Shown here: positions 35,263-46,899 of the stretch, in pieces
How positions within the stretch are numbered: the stretch's first letter is position 1
Layout: the number at the start of each line of letters is the position of its first letter
Source: Laccaria trichodermophora
Lineage: Eukaryota; Basidiomycota; Agaricomycetes; Agaricales; Hydnangiaceae
Direction: 5' to 3'
DNA: 64,000 bases
Assembly: GCA_018417955.1 (NCBI GenBank)
Contig: JACTVC010000025.1
Coordinates: 806,001 to 870,000 of the forward strand
The notes under the pieces: generated by a model
Seen by the model: only the letters and a program-made list of their open reading frames with translations
Database searches by the model: none
What the model was told of the DNA's origin: nothing
Made by a program: the position numbers and the translations under genes

Positions 35263-35424
35263 GCTACAAGAGGTGATTTCTCAAGATCTTTTTCTTTCCA
35301 TCTTAAAAAACTCGAGCTTGTGTGCTTGAGCTTTTGATAATTTTGCATCTACTATTGACCATCACAAACCTGTTAGTAATGACTTGTGCCACTCAAAGAT
35401 GGACTCTCAATTGTAAGAACATGT

Positions 35425-35517
35425 GTCCTGGTTGGTCAGTGGTGAAATCATCCCATTTACTTGGAAAGAACGAAATATCGCTATGGGAAGTGGGAGGTTC
35501 GAATCCTCTCCAGGACA
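35425..35517 (+). pseudogene. tRNA-His-like unit 9, degenerate
   Basis: GTCCTGGTTGGTCAGTGG, GGAGGTTCGAATCCTC and CAGGAC are preserved. The anticodon loop sequence is replaced by CATTTACTTGG. Confidence 0.62.
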
Positions 35518-35639
35518 CTAGCAAAAATCACCCGGTGCCTTTTTTTTTTCAAGCTCTGGCCGTTTGTCAATTTGTCAACCCTTTCACCATACTACAACCA
35601 CCAACACAAAGTACGTAGATGACTTGGTAACCTAAGAAT

Positions 35640-35740
35640 GTCCTTGTCGATTAGTGGTTAAATCATCTCGTTGTGGTGGACCTTCTGGCAGATGTGAATG
35701 ACGCTCCGAGAAGCCGGAAGTTCGAATCCTCCCTGGGACA
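35640..35740 (+). tRNA. tRNA-His(GTG) with intron, unit 10
   Basis: GTCCTTG...CTGGGAC acceptor, TCTCG-TTGTGG with an intron of about 27 nt then CGAGA, T loop TTCGAAT. It is as complete as unit 1. Normal CpG content resumes here. Confidence 0.78.
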
Positions 35741-36167
35741 CTGACCGCGTGTGTATAGACGTTTTCGCAGTGTTCCGGCGCAGCATTCAATGTTCATAGT
35801 TTTGTTTTATTATGTGCATACTTGCAATTGAATCGATAGATGTTAAGATACGATGAATGAATGCCCTCCATCTGTGGTTCATCATCATATTTTATCCCCG
35901 AACCTCCTGCCTCTGCAATTCTCAACTCACCGGAGTGACTAGTGATGCTTGGAATGGTCACGGAAAGTGTTGTCTTGGCTGCGCGATATGAATGGGATGG
36001 GATGCTTGTTGAGCCCTCTTGAGGTTTCGAGAAGCGAATATCGAGAAAACGGTTGAAATTCGATGAGAACGAGAGATGAAATTCAATTGAGTCGAGAAGG
36101 GACCTTTTGCTCATCGGGAAATGGCTTGGCGCCAAAACGAGTCGAAGAAGAAGATCAATATGAAGCA
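35741..36167. other. Intergenic, no gene seen
   Basis: 3' flank of the hypothetical gene and of the tRNA cluster; only a shadow-like minus-strand frame. Confidence 0.4.
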
Positions 36168-36941
36168 CTAGACCCAAGTGATGTGTTTGGAGTTTGAATG
36201 CCGAACAACTATGTAGCCCGAGGCAAACGGTACGACGTCGATCCAGAGATGAGCTGCGGCAGCGCTAGCACCAAAGTCACTTTTGCTAGCGGTACGCTTC
36301 CGTAGGTATGTTTAACTTGACGTTTAGAACTATACCCACCAAAAAGCGACGGCAGCAATGTGATTTAATTGAAACCCGTCCGGCTTTGAGGAAAGCCGCA
36401 CGCGTAGAATCCTGAAAGCCGCTTGTGCGTGAGGCCAGGTGCGTTCGTGATAAACGGAAGGAAAGGCGGGATATGCGGACGGAAGGACGAGGTTTGAGGG
36501 GTCTGATGGATGAACTTGGAAGGTTCGAAAGAGATTGACGAAGACGGGATCAAAGAATCTCTTGAGAGAAAGCCAGGAATCGAGCTTGATCTTTCGGTCT
36601 TTCGTCGCGTTCGGCGATATCACCATCTCCAGAAGAAAAAGAAGCAGATCGATATCGTCCAAAGTCAGAGCATCAATAGAAAGAGGAAGAGTAAAACCAA
36701 TCTTGTTGGTCGGGTCCCGTTTAATATTCCAGAGACTGATAGAAACGATAGATCCCCTGCACTTTAGGAGAAGTGGAAAATCCCCGTTCTTGGCGGTCGT
36801 GATAGGCAGCGGTAGATATCAGACTAGTAACAGCGCATAGATTCCAGAACCAATGATATTGCGCATGACAAGCGGGGGTACCGTGGGGCTCCGCTCTCGG
36901 CCACCAGTCAATCGGCCACCGCAAATCCGCAAGCTCATCAT
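36168..36941 (-). pseudogene. Conserved hypothetical gene with one in-frame stop
   Basis: ATG at 36941 gives MMSLRICGGRLTGG, then VMRNIIGSGIYALLLV and a TGA at 36821-36819. The same frame then continues coherently: YLPLPITTAKNGDFP, FTLPLSIDALTLDDIDLLL, LDSWLSLKRFFDPVFVNLF, HPSDPSN and PAFPSVYHERTW. A 44-nt intron near 36290-36332 leads to ASKSDFGASAAAAHLWIDV and a stop at 36170-36168. The TGA could come from CGA by deamination. It might instead be a sequencing error, or a 36-nt intron (GTCTGA...CCAAG) might remove it, though that is short. Family function unknown; it looks like a membrane-associated protein. Confidence 0.5.
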
Positions 36942-37791
36942 GTTATTGAGGGGAAATTTAAAAATTTGAAGGAACGCGGAGATTTAGGGTCTGGAGTCTG
37001 GAGTAAGTAGTAGCGCGTGCGGTGGAGGAATGTGTTTCATCGCCAACAGCTTGCGCAAAGAATCAGCATATGAAATGTTGGATGCATGGGGCACTAGGAC
37101 AGCCGTCGCGTCGCAAAGGGCTTGGCTAGAATTTTCAGATTGGATTTACTTGGTTGGGTCGTACGCCGAGTTATTTGAAGGAGTTGGTACGCCGTCGTGG
37201 AACCTGCGATTGGTATTTCGGTCAAGTAGGTCGAAGTAGTACCAAAGTTCATCGAGTATACAGGAAATGACGTCGACCTAGACAATCTTCGATAACTCCG
37301 TGGATACGCATGCTGCACGATGAATGGTGTCGCCTGAGCATATGCCCCTCTGAGTCCCCATTTGAAGCACCATATTTCGGTCAAATTTCGGTCTTGATTG
37401 GCGTCGAAGAAATTGAATGGGTGCCTGGTTTGTAAATGAAATGGGCGTAAAAAATCACAGCAGGCAGGCTTAGGCTGAGGCAGGGCTCAGGTCAAGAGTC
37501 GTGAAGCAAAGGAAGGCAAAGGAGCAAAGGGTGTGCATGTGACCCGTAACCACATGGTACCCAAAAACAACCGAGGACCAAGTTGGAAGATCGCATCTTC
37601 GTCTTGGACTAAGTACATCTCTTCTCAAATACGGCCTGCCAATGGCTGATACCGATATGTATGCATATACATGCAAGCATAAAAGCCCTGCGGGGCAACC
37701 CAACCTATTACCGGCCTTTCCCCGTCTTTTCTCTTCCCCAGCTCCCGTACTCGTATACCCCTCCGGTTGAACTCGAGAAAAGACCTGAGAA
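36942..37791. other. Intergenic, no gene seen
   Basis: Short frames only. The last 100 bases form the promoter and leader of the four-span gene, including ATAAAAG near 37679. Confidence 0.4.
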
Positions 37792-38617
37792 ATGGCGACT
37801 ACACCAACGCCAATGCGTACTGCCCGCGTCATCGCACTCTCTCTATCATGGTGCTTCGCCGTCATCGCCGCGTCTGTAGGCTTAAACTCCCTCATCAAGT
37901 CGAACCAGTCGCAGAGTCACTTGAAGAAGCTGGCTACGCCGCCTACAGTCGTTAGCATTGATGTCCATGGTGAGTTGCTTTTCTCCCCTCCCACACGCGA
38001 ATGCTAATCCCTCCTCCCCAAGACATATTCGACGTCGGCGTCCTAGCCACAACCTCATCAACTCTAATCTCCGTCCTAACATTCAACTACCTCCTCCCCC
38101 TCCTCCTTCCCACCTCCTCCTCTCCACGCCCATTCATCTCCCGCCTCCAAACACTATTCACAAAAACCCTCCGTATCCAAGCATATTCCCTCTTCTTCTG
38201 CTGTATCGTCCTGTTGGCAGCAATGATCCCATTCATGCTGTTCTTCGCTACGCGCGAGGCGGTTGTTCGTGCGTTTGTGGGGACACTTGAGTTGCCTAAG
38301 GAGGTGGTGCAGAAGGTTTCGGCTGCTAGTGGGAGTACACCTGTGTATAGCAAGATTGACTATAGTATGTCTCCTCTTTCCCTCTTGTTTATCTTCACTA
38401 ACGCTCTTTCGAATCCACAGTCAGACTAGTAGCTATCTTCCCATGGTTCTCTCTCTTCTTCACCTTTATCGCGGCGGTTGTTTTGCTTAAAGCGGACAAG
38501 GTGGCACGTGCTGCTGCTGTTTTGAATGATAATTTGGAGACGAGCGATGAGAAGGCAAAGTCGGAGGCGAGCGATGAGAAGGAGACCGAGTCGCGCCTTG
38601 AGAAGGTCGATGTTTGA
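37792..38617 (+). CDS. Four-span membrane protein, paralogue 2
   Basis: ATG at 37792 (MATTPTPMRTARVIALS). Three exons with introns at about 37970-38021 and 38365-38418. Spans are VIALSLSWCFAVIAASVGL, FDVGVLATTSSTLISVLTF, IQAYSLFFCCIVLLAAMIPF and LVAIFPWFSLFFTFIAAVVL. The charged tail has two near repeats of TSDEKAKSEASDEK and ends EKVDV at 38617. The pattern PTVVSIDVHD and the split IDY-LRLVAI codon match the gene at 30175-31069. Function unknown; the pair shows a small dispersed family. Confidence 0.75.
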
Positions 38618-41218
38618 TGAGCGGTTCATGTGTGCATTGGGGATTTATGCTGGCGATTGATTGGCGGGGTTGTCTCGTCGGAATTGACGCGTTTTTTTGA
38701 ATGAATGCAGGCGACGGGCCAGTGTTGTGACGTTTCTGATACGAAAGTTAACGCGACAGACGACGATTTGAACCATATGTATACATTTGTATGAGTAGTT
38801 CTACATACCATTACCATTATCCTCGTATTTAGGATGATCCTAGGAGACGATATCAAATATATTACCAAACTCAGATTGACGCGTCTTAGTACTGGTGTGT
38901 GAGGAGCGTGTGTGTGGGTTCGCGTGAAAGGGATCGTATTGCGCGGGAGGAAGGAGTTGAATTTGACGTAGCAAAATCCAACACGGAGTGGGGGTCGAAG
39001 ACAAACTCAACCAACATTCCAGGGTTTCAAGGTGAGTTCACCGTCACAGGAGTGGAGGGCACTGGAACGGGCAGAGGTGCTTCCCCAGCGTATAGCTAGC
39101 TGGGTAGATGGTGGTATTGCGGTGAGTATGTACTACATGTGATGCCTGTATGTACGTGCACGTGACCGCGCTCTGGAGCCTGGAATCCCTATTCCAGCAC
39201 CCTCGAAGATGAAGTCGACGTTGAACAGTCCACGACCTGTACCGTGCAGGATACACTCCATCCAGCAATGGCCTGACGGACAAACATGATCAGCATTCCT
39301 CTCGTTCGCGTCCGCAGTTCGATATTGGGTTTGGGGAGCGCAACAAAATGGTGATCCCCAATTCCAGAACGTTATGTGGGTATTACGTGGAGTACCCCCC
39401 CCCAGGGACGTAAACGACTTTGAGCAATTTGGCTCCATGCATGGAAGATGACTATCGCTTACAGACGACTTACACATCTTGGGATTGATTCCTTGGAGGC
39501 GTAGGCGAGTATTAGGAGCTGAAACGATGAACCATGGGAACAAGGGAACGTACCTGGTGGAACACATATAAGCGCACTGCTCTGTAGCAGCGTCGAGATG
39601 GCTCTAATACAAGCATTTGAGGTTCGTCACGCGTCACATGCGTGACCGTGACAGAGATTCAGAACTGAGCCGAGCTTTCAAGGTCGACATGGCTTTCATC
39701 ACGACGGTGGTGCAATCGGTTTTCGTGGGCCAAAGAAACCTTGGATGGTAATGGTCGTATATCCGTGTTCTGAAAAGCCCTCGAGCCCCATTTCCCCTCG
39801 TAACAGCGACCACATATGCTGAAACGATTTTGTGTTGAGAAAACGCCGCAAAAACTTCAAATTATCCCCATGTTGGTTGCTGACCACAGCCAGAACGGAC
39901 AATGGCCGATGTTGCGCATGAATCAATGAGGTATGTTTAGCCAGATAAACGTGTTTCTGTTTGAGGTGTGTGTGCTATGGCGGAGGCTTGGTACTTGAAG
40001 CTTTCTTTCACCAAAATTTTCCATGCAGCGAAAGGACCCGAGCCTAAGTAAGAAGCCCACCCTAACTGAACGATCAGCTACCGTCGAAGTCTAAGAGTGT
40101 GATAAATCAAAGAAGTACCAGGGACGATGAGCGCTCATTACGGTCCACTCCGACCGTTGCGAGCTTCAGAGCAACACCCGATCTAGAAGAGATATGGGCT
40201 GAGTCATAAAGCCATTTGGCATCACTCATGAGTTCTGAGTGAAATGTTTTGGTAAGTCCACAAAGTGTGTTCGAGGACCTCTAAGCATGTACCTCACCTT
40301 TTCAACACAACCCTTGGCATCGATGAAGGTCGATTTTTCTGGCCGCCACGTAACGCGAATGATCGAGTGAGAACAAAGTTCGCCCTTCGACGTTTGAAAA
40401 GTCTCATAACTCGACATGGGGAGCCGAAAGACGACTGAGAGGACATTAAGGCTGGGTAGGCGCGCTGTAGATTAGGCCGCACGCGAGCCTCGATATCACT
40501 GGTATAATTTCGTCGCCCATCCACTAGATTGTGGGTAAAGTATAATCTAAAAACGATTCACATGAAAGCTCAAGGAACGCAGAAAGGAAACAACATACAC
40601 GGACACGGAAAACTGATTGGTTGTAAATTCGGACTTCTCAAGAGCGGTCCCATCCCTCGGTTTCTGGGCTAAGCTCTTTCCACGAGGTTTTTAGAAAAAC
40701 GTCAGGACAGGAAATTGCTGGAAATTTGTCCAACGACGAGCGGAGCCTAGAGAACGAGATACAGGTAGTTGTGATTGTTGATGGCAAGAGACAAGTGACT
40801 TGTTGAGAGCTGTTGAGTGACCGTGATGATCATCGAACTCGATCACAAGAATCTGCCAGCTCAACTACGATGCTCTACAAGGTGATTTTGGTGTTTATTG
40901 AAATAAGTCATGCTGACCTTGACTTGTTCAGGTATTAGCACTTAGCATGCTGGTGAAGTCGTATCATGTGGACGACCAATAGACAACGCTTCGCTAGACT
41001 CTGCTGGTGTTGTCTAGGTATGAAATTTCGAAGTTACTTTGGAGATTTAACACAACATTATGTGGACTCCATCAGTGGTCCTGACGTTGAGCGCCTCATC
41101 GCCCATCTTTCTGGCCCGGCTGGCAATGAGGCTCGGTCATGACACTTGACATGTTCCCAGACCTGCCATTTGAAACGCTCTGAGCGCTAATCTCTCTGCT
41201 TTCGCTGATAACCACCAT
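38618..41218. other. Gene-poor 2.6 kb, possible remnant at 39133-39567
   Basis: A minus-strand frame from ATG 39567 (MCSTRYVPLFPWFIV) has cysteine-containing stretches such as CPSGHCWMECILHGTGRG and two plausible introns, but no family is recognisable and it does not extend into a full gene. The rest shows short frames only. Bases 40700-41218 are upstream of the GTPase gene. Confidence 0.35.
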
Positions 41219-43891
41219 GTCTTCCTCCAGCAGTGGGAGCTCCCCCAGCATCGAGATTTTCGGTAAGTCCTCCCAGAGTTTTGCCACTGCTGAAGCCTGA
41301 AGCTGAACATGTTGTTTCCACGTGCAAGAAATCCGCGTTACATCGCAAAGCGTTCTCAAATCGGTCGAGCTTTCGATTGGATCGGTCAAGCGGGAATCAT
41401 TCTGTCTCCGAGGCGCAAAGACCCACAAATTCGAGTTGCCATCCGCCAGGTGAGCTGATGATCGTGTCTAGGATTGGACGACTAACCCAATCCAAGCAGT
41501 CAACTTTCACCTTCAGAGCCCCTCTGTCTTCGAGTCAGATTCCGTGATTTGTTTCGTGTTATGGCGAAGAACAAGATACATCTTGACGAAATACTAAACA
41601 ACGTGGACCCCCATTCCTCTGAAAAACAAGGCAAGTGCGTCCCTTCTGTAATAGCGCCTGTCTTGCTGATGTAGAACTTTATACTTCAAAGAATGGTCGA
41701 AATCATTCGACAAGTTCGATGTCGTCCTTGAAGTGAAGTTTAGCCAAAACGCAGGGGTGTGTACACTTCTTCCTCGAACCCAAAAGCATCCGCCTAATGC
41801 GGATGCGATCTATCTTAGAATGCTTCAACCGAGTCGGAATCTTCGACGAGTGGCGACCTGCAACCCACAACGGATGCGTTATTCAAGTTGGTCGAACGGT
41901 CAGTCGGCTTAATTCTTGACTACTTTGGCTTACCTTACCGCTAGGTTCCGAGTCTTGGTCATCGGCAACGTAGTTCTCCCACATTTTTTCCCTCATGCAC
42001 TAGCTTATAGTTTTGTTGTTGCAGAGTGGTGTAGGGAAATCTTCCCTTATCAACGAATGCTTCGGCGTCAAGGATGCTGTGAGGTCACTTCCCCTTCGTG
42101 TCAAAATCCGCTGCTAAAGCTTGTCCTTCCCAGTCCGTGTCTGATCACAAAGCTGGCGTGTCAAATATCAATACTGAGATCAAAGCAAAGGAAAATGGAA
42201 GGTTTGTTCTGCAAGATATGAGCATGGGGAGGGTGACAACTTCAAGAAAGTCGTCGATTTTTTGAAAGCTCGGAAGGACATGCCCAATGTGAGGGATCAG
42301 GTACATGCTGTCTGGTATGTTTACCACTCCTCGGTCACTTGAGTGAACAAGATCATGAAGGTGTTGCGCAGGCTTTGTTTCCAAGTATTCATATCTGAAG
42401 GTGATCGTTTGTTCGAGGCTGGGCTCGAGGAGTTATTCCGTATGAAATCCAGAGGAGAACTTGGCTCTGGTTGGTTTTTGGCGTTTTGGGGTCGACAGTC
42501 ACTCAATGTTTGATACAGTTCCTGTGATCACCGTCTTTACGAAGTATGATCGGCTGGTAACACAGGTTAAGTTTGGTAACAACAATCAGTTCATGCGCCG
42601 CACGAAAACCTTGGATACAGACGCGCGCAATGCACTTCTGGTCAAAGAGGCAAACGAAAGGTTCGAAACACTTTGTGTTCGTCCCTTCAGGGCGGTGGTC
42701 GGCCTAGACGTCCCCCTCATTTCTGTCTCAAGTAAGTTCTTGACCGACTTTTTCTCTGGTTTTGTCTTCAAATTCGCGATTGCAGCTAAGAAAGAATTCA
42801 TAAATACCTTGAAGGACCTCAGTGCACTCACCGCAAAATACATAAAAGAATGCCTGGCGGTTGACGTTGCGGAAGAAGTCGCAGTGCTCACTGCTGTTGC
42901 CCAACGTGTGAATCCAGCTATGAAGATCGATGCGGTGATTGCGTGAGCATACAGACGTTTGTCTTCTGAACCTCCTGCTGACATATTCTGGTCAAAGAGT
43001 TGGCAAGAAGCATATGAGATTTCCGCTGTGTCACTAAACTGGGACCTAACTTATATCTAGGTTATTGGAGGGGCCTTGCGTCAAGCGTGAATTTCCCGGG
43101 GAAAACTATAGAAGCATGCCTTCGAGTTTTACACATTGATATTGTGCGAGTGTGTACTATTCAGGATGAATTCGGGGTGAAGACTTCATTATCATGGCCC
43201 TTCATGCTTTGCTTACTGAGAATATCCCCTCAGTATCTCGAGAGCAAGGAGTTCAAGGCATTAATGACCACACTTGCGGGAGAGCAATATGAAGGGCTGT
43301 CGGATCGCAATACGACAATGTGAGTTTGCTTTGTCAATCATTATCACCTTAGTTTTCAAACAAGTCGTCAGTCCCCGCTGTTTGGTGCTTTGACTGCACT
43401 CGTTGGGGGCTTATCCTCACCCGCTGCTCCTATTGTAATTCCTATTGCTGCAGCTGTAGTCCTCGCAAAATGGGGATATGATGTATACAAGCAATCGTGT
43501 GTTCTCACGTTCCTACATATGCGGTGATACTAATCGACAAACTTCCAGGGCACTTATGGTACAACGTCTAATGGCGTACATCGTTGATTTCACCATCATC
43601 ATGCAAATCATCTTTGGCCTCGTGGTCAATGCCCAACTGCGTCTTTCCCGTCGCCTGATCAAGCTTGCCTTTGCCACATACAACAATTCAGTAGAAAGAG
43701 TTCAAGTCCACAATGAAATTAGGGATCATGTGAAGTCTGCAGGTCGCGCTAACCGGGATGCAGCACTTGCAAAGATGCTTCAACTGATCAAGGACCACCA
43801 GATGAAAACTGAGGACATGGACAAGCTACAACTTGTGATGGGGGGGTTTGATAATGATGTAGATGAGCCCTGGGACGTCCCCAAACCTTGA
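41219..43891 (+). pseudogene. P-loop GTPase-like gene, arm A of inverted pair, frameshifted
   Basis: Paralogue of 44224-46899, with matching exon order. ATG 41219 (MSSSSSGSSPSIEIF); an N-terminal beta-rich block VTSQSVLKSVELSIGS; G1 loop GNSGVGKSS built across an intron near 41970-42026; G4 TKYD near 42545; a C-terminal hydrophobic stretch then MVQRLMAYIVDFTIIMQIIF; end at 43891. Two lesions appear by comparison with arm B. A 10-nt deletion at about 42217 removes the DSQG (G3) codons and shifts the frame. The intron donor at 43012 is AT where B has GT. Downstream exons still read well, so the damage looks recent. Not transcription-tested. Confidence 0.72.
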
Positions 43892-44223
43892 AATTTTATC
43901 ATGCTCGTGCTTATTGTAGTAAAAATGAATATAACCACACTCTCGAATAGTAAAATCCCTCTTGTTCCACAAGATATATTGGATTGGAGGGGCTCTTCAA
44001 GTAAATCTCGCATACCGTTGCCGTTTGAAAGTAAGTCGCGTTACTGCCTTTCGCGCATGTCCTCCATTTAATCATCTCACCAGCTCTTAGTCCTATACCA
44101 ATGCCCAGGAGGGCATACTTGTAATCTTTCGTCAACCCATCAGCTTCGCGGTTTGGTTGTGTTCGGATTAAGTATAACACTTGCATCCGGACAACAAAGC
44201 ACACAGGGAACCGAATGATAAAG

Positions 44224-46899
44224 TCACGCTTCGCATACGCCCCAATCCTCGTCGTCATTGTTCTCGAACCTCTTAGCTTGTAACTCCTCCATGTTCTCGG
44301 GTTTCATTTGATACTCCTTGATCAATTGAATGATCTTCGCCAGAGCTGCATCCCGGTCAAAGCGGCCTGCCAGCTTCACATGTTCCTTGATCTCCTTATG
44401 AACTGTGCGCTTTTCCTCTGAAATATTGTACGTGTTGAGGACGAGCTTGATCAGGCGGCGGGAAAGGCGTAAACGGGCGTTCACCACGAGGCCGAAAATT
44501 ACTTGCATAATAATTGTGAAGTCAACGATGTACGCCATTAAACGTTGTAACATGAGGGCCCTGAGTTTTTCCCGTTTAGTGTTTTGACATTGCATAGCGA
44601 GGAAGACATACGATTGCTCGTACACCTCGTAAACCCATTTCACAAGGACGAAAGTCGCAACGATGGGAACCACGATCGGAGCGGCATGTGGAAGCGAATC
44701 CAAAATGGCCATCAAGGCACTATGCAGTGACTTAGCATAAGCACTGACGGCTTGTAAGAAATAAGGCGGCAAGGTCGACACAACTGACTTACAAGGTTGT
44801 GTTGGGATTTCGGAGCTCGTCACATTGATTCCCAACAAGTGCGATCATTAGCGTTTTCAGTTCCTTGCTTTCCAGGTACTGACAGCACAATTGCCGTAAG
44901 TGCGGGGAGAGGGCTCGAAATTCAAGTATTTACCCCGCAAGGATCCTGAATATTACACACTCGAACGATATCGGTGTGTAGAACCTGTAGACACGCTTCT
45001 ATAGTCTTTCCCGGAAAATTCACGCTAGCCGCGAGACCCATCCAATAACCTGACGAAGAAAGGGTAGATTAGTTGAAATTTCACCGAGGGGCACACCGAA
45101 AAACTCATACGTTTCTTCCCAACTCTTGACATAGGCGTCAGCACGACATTAACAAGACAAGTATTTGAATGCTCACGCAATCACCGCATCAATCTTCACA
45201 GCCAGATTCACGCGTTGGGCGATGGCGGACACCAGCGCAACATCTTCGGCGTCAACCGCCAGGGAGTTTTTAACACAGTCAGCAGTGAGACGGACAAGCT
45301 CGTTCAACATCTTTCTGGCATCTTGATATTCTTTATTGGCTGTGTTGGCAAGTATAAGTACAAGCCCAAGAAATCTCTTTGTAACTTACTTGAAACGGCG
45401 AGGTGCGGAATGTCTTTATTAATGGCGTTTTTGAAGGGACCAAGACATAATTCTTCGAACTTTGCTCTTGTCTCCTCAGCAAGACGTGCATTTCGGGTTT
45501 CCCGATCCAAATGTTTGTTGCGTTTGTGGAACTCTAGATTGTTACCAAATTCAATCTGCTCTACCAAGTTATCATATTTGGTAAAAACGGTGATCACAGG
45601 AACTAAAATAAACAGTGAGCCATCGTCGATCAGGGGACACCAAGAACCTACCAGGGCCAAGGTCTCCGTTGAACTTCATGCGGAATAACTCCTCCACCCC
45701 AGCCTCGAACAAACGGTCACCTTCAGACAAGGACACTTGGAAACAAAGCCTGCGCAACACCTTCATCATCTTGTTCACTCAGGTGATCAAGGAGCGGTAA
45801 CCATACCAGACAGCATGCACCTGATCCCTCACATTGGGCATGTCCTTCCGAGCTTTCAAGAAATCGATGACTTTCTTGAAGTTGTCATCCTCCCCATGCT
45901 CAAAGCCCTGACTATCGTGCAGAACAAACCTCCCGTTTTCCTTTGCTATAATTGCAGTATCGATATCTGATATGCCAGCATTTGCGTGAGACACGCTCTG
46001 GAGAAGTATAGGCTTCAGGAGCGGATTTCAACAGGGCGGGAAAGTGGCCTCACAGCTTCCGTGACTCCGAAGCATTCGTTGATAAGGGATGATTTCCCTA
46101 CACCACTCTGTGGAAACAAACTGTAAGCTAGTACCTGAGGGTAGAGGCATGAGAGAACTACATTGCCGATGACCAGGACTCGGAACCTAGCAGTAAGGTA
46201 AGCCACAGAGGTCAGGGATTGAGCAGACTGACCGTTCGACCAACTTGAATAACACATCCGTTGTTGGTTGCAAGTCGCCACCCGTCGAGGATTCCGCATC
46301 GGTTGAAGCATTCTAAGATTTGATTGCACCAGCATTAGGCGGATGCTTTTGTGTTTGAGAAAGACGTGCACACACCCCTGCGTATTGGCTAAACTTCAGG
46401 ACGACATTGAAGTTGTCAAATGATTTTGACCATTCTAGAGTAGAAAGTCCTGCATCAGCAAGACAGGAGCGATTGCAGGAGGGAGGCACTTGCCTTGATT
46501 TCCGGAGGAGTGGGGGCCAACCTTGCTTAGCAGTTCATGAAGAGGTATCTTGTTCTTCGACGCAACACGAAACAATCCACGGAATCGGACTTCCAGATAG
46601 AGGGGCTTTGAAGGCGAAAGTTGACTGCTTTGACTGGGTTTGTCGTCCAATGCTACACATGATCATCGGCTCACCAGGGGGATGACAACTCAAAGTTGTG
46701 GGTCTTTGCGTTCAGGAGACAGGGTGATTCCTGCTCGAATGATCCAATCGAAAGCTGGACCGATTTGAGGATGTGCTGGGATGAAACGCGGATTTCTTGT
46801 CAATGGGTGTCAGATGTTTGACTTAGGGCAAAAATCTGGGAGGTTACCTGTAATCTCAATTCTGGGGCTTCCCGTTGAGCTACCCCTCGCGATAGACAT
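44224..46899 (-). CDS. P-loop GTPase-like protein, arm B, apparently intact
   Basis: MMR_HSR1-like G-domain protein. Start ATG 46899 (MSIARGSSTGSPRIEIT). After splicing: VSSQHILKSVQLSIGS, LEVRFRGLFRVASKNKIPLH, G1 GNSGVGKSSLINECF, G3 FVLHDSQGFEHGEDD, VRDQVHAVW, G4 VITVFTKYDNL, then a helical region, GLAASVNFPGKTIEACL, a hydrophobic segment PIVVPIVATFVLVKWVYEVY, and LQRLMAYIVDFTIIMQVIF to the end at 44224. One intron (46450-46493) appears to use a GC donor, AG-GCAAGT, because the GT alternative four bases on leads to a stop. About ten introns in all. Cellular role unknown; such soluble fungal GTPases are poorly characterised. Confidence 0.75.

Larger units (their letters stand above)
41219..46899. 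repeat. Large inverted gene duplication (tail to tail)
   Basis: Arms of about 2.67 kb (41219-43891 and 44224-46899) carry the same gene on opposite strands, separated by 332 bp. Similarity includes intron positions and intron sequence, for example near 41960-42060 against 46060-46170, so it is a DNA-level duplication. Confidence 0.85.

Noticed and set aside
32914..35740. CRISPR-like repeat array
   Set aside because: The repeats are tRNA-His units with irregular spacing of 0.1-0.6 kb in a fungal genome; no CRISPR repeat features.
37470..37898. Minus-strand frame of 142 codons
   Set aside because: It overlaps the promoter and first exon of the four-span gene on the plus strand; shadow.
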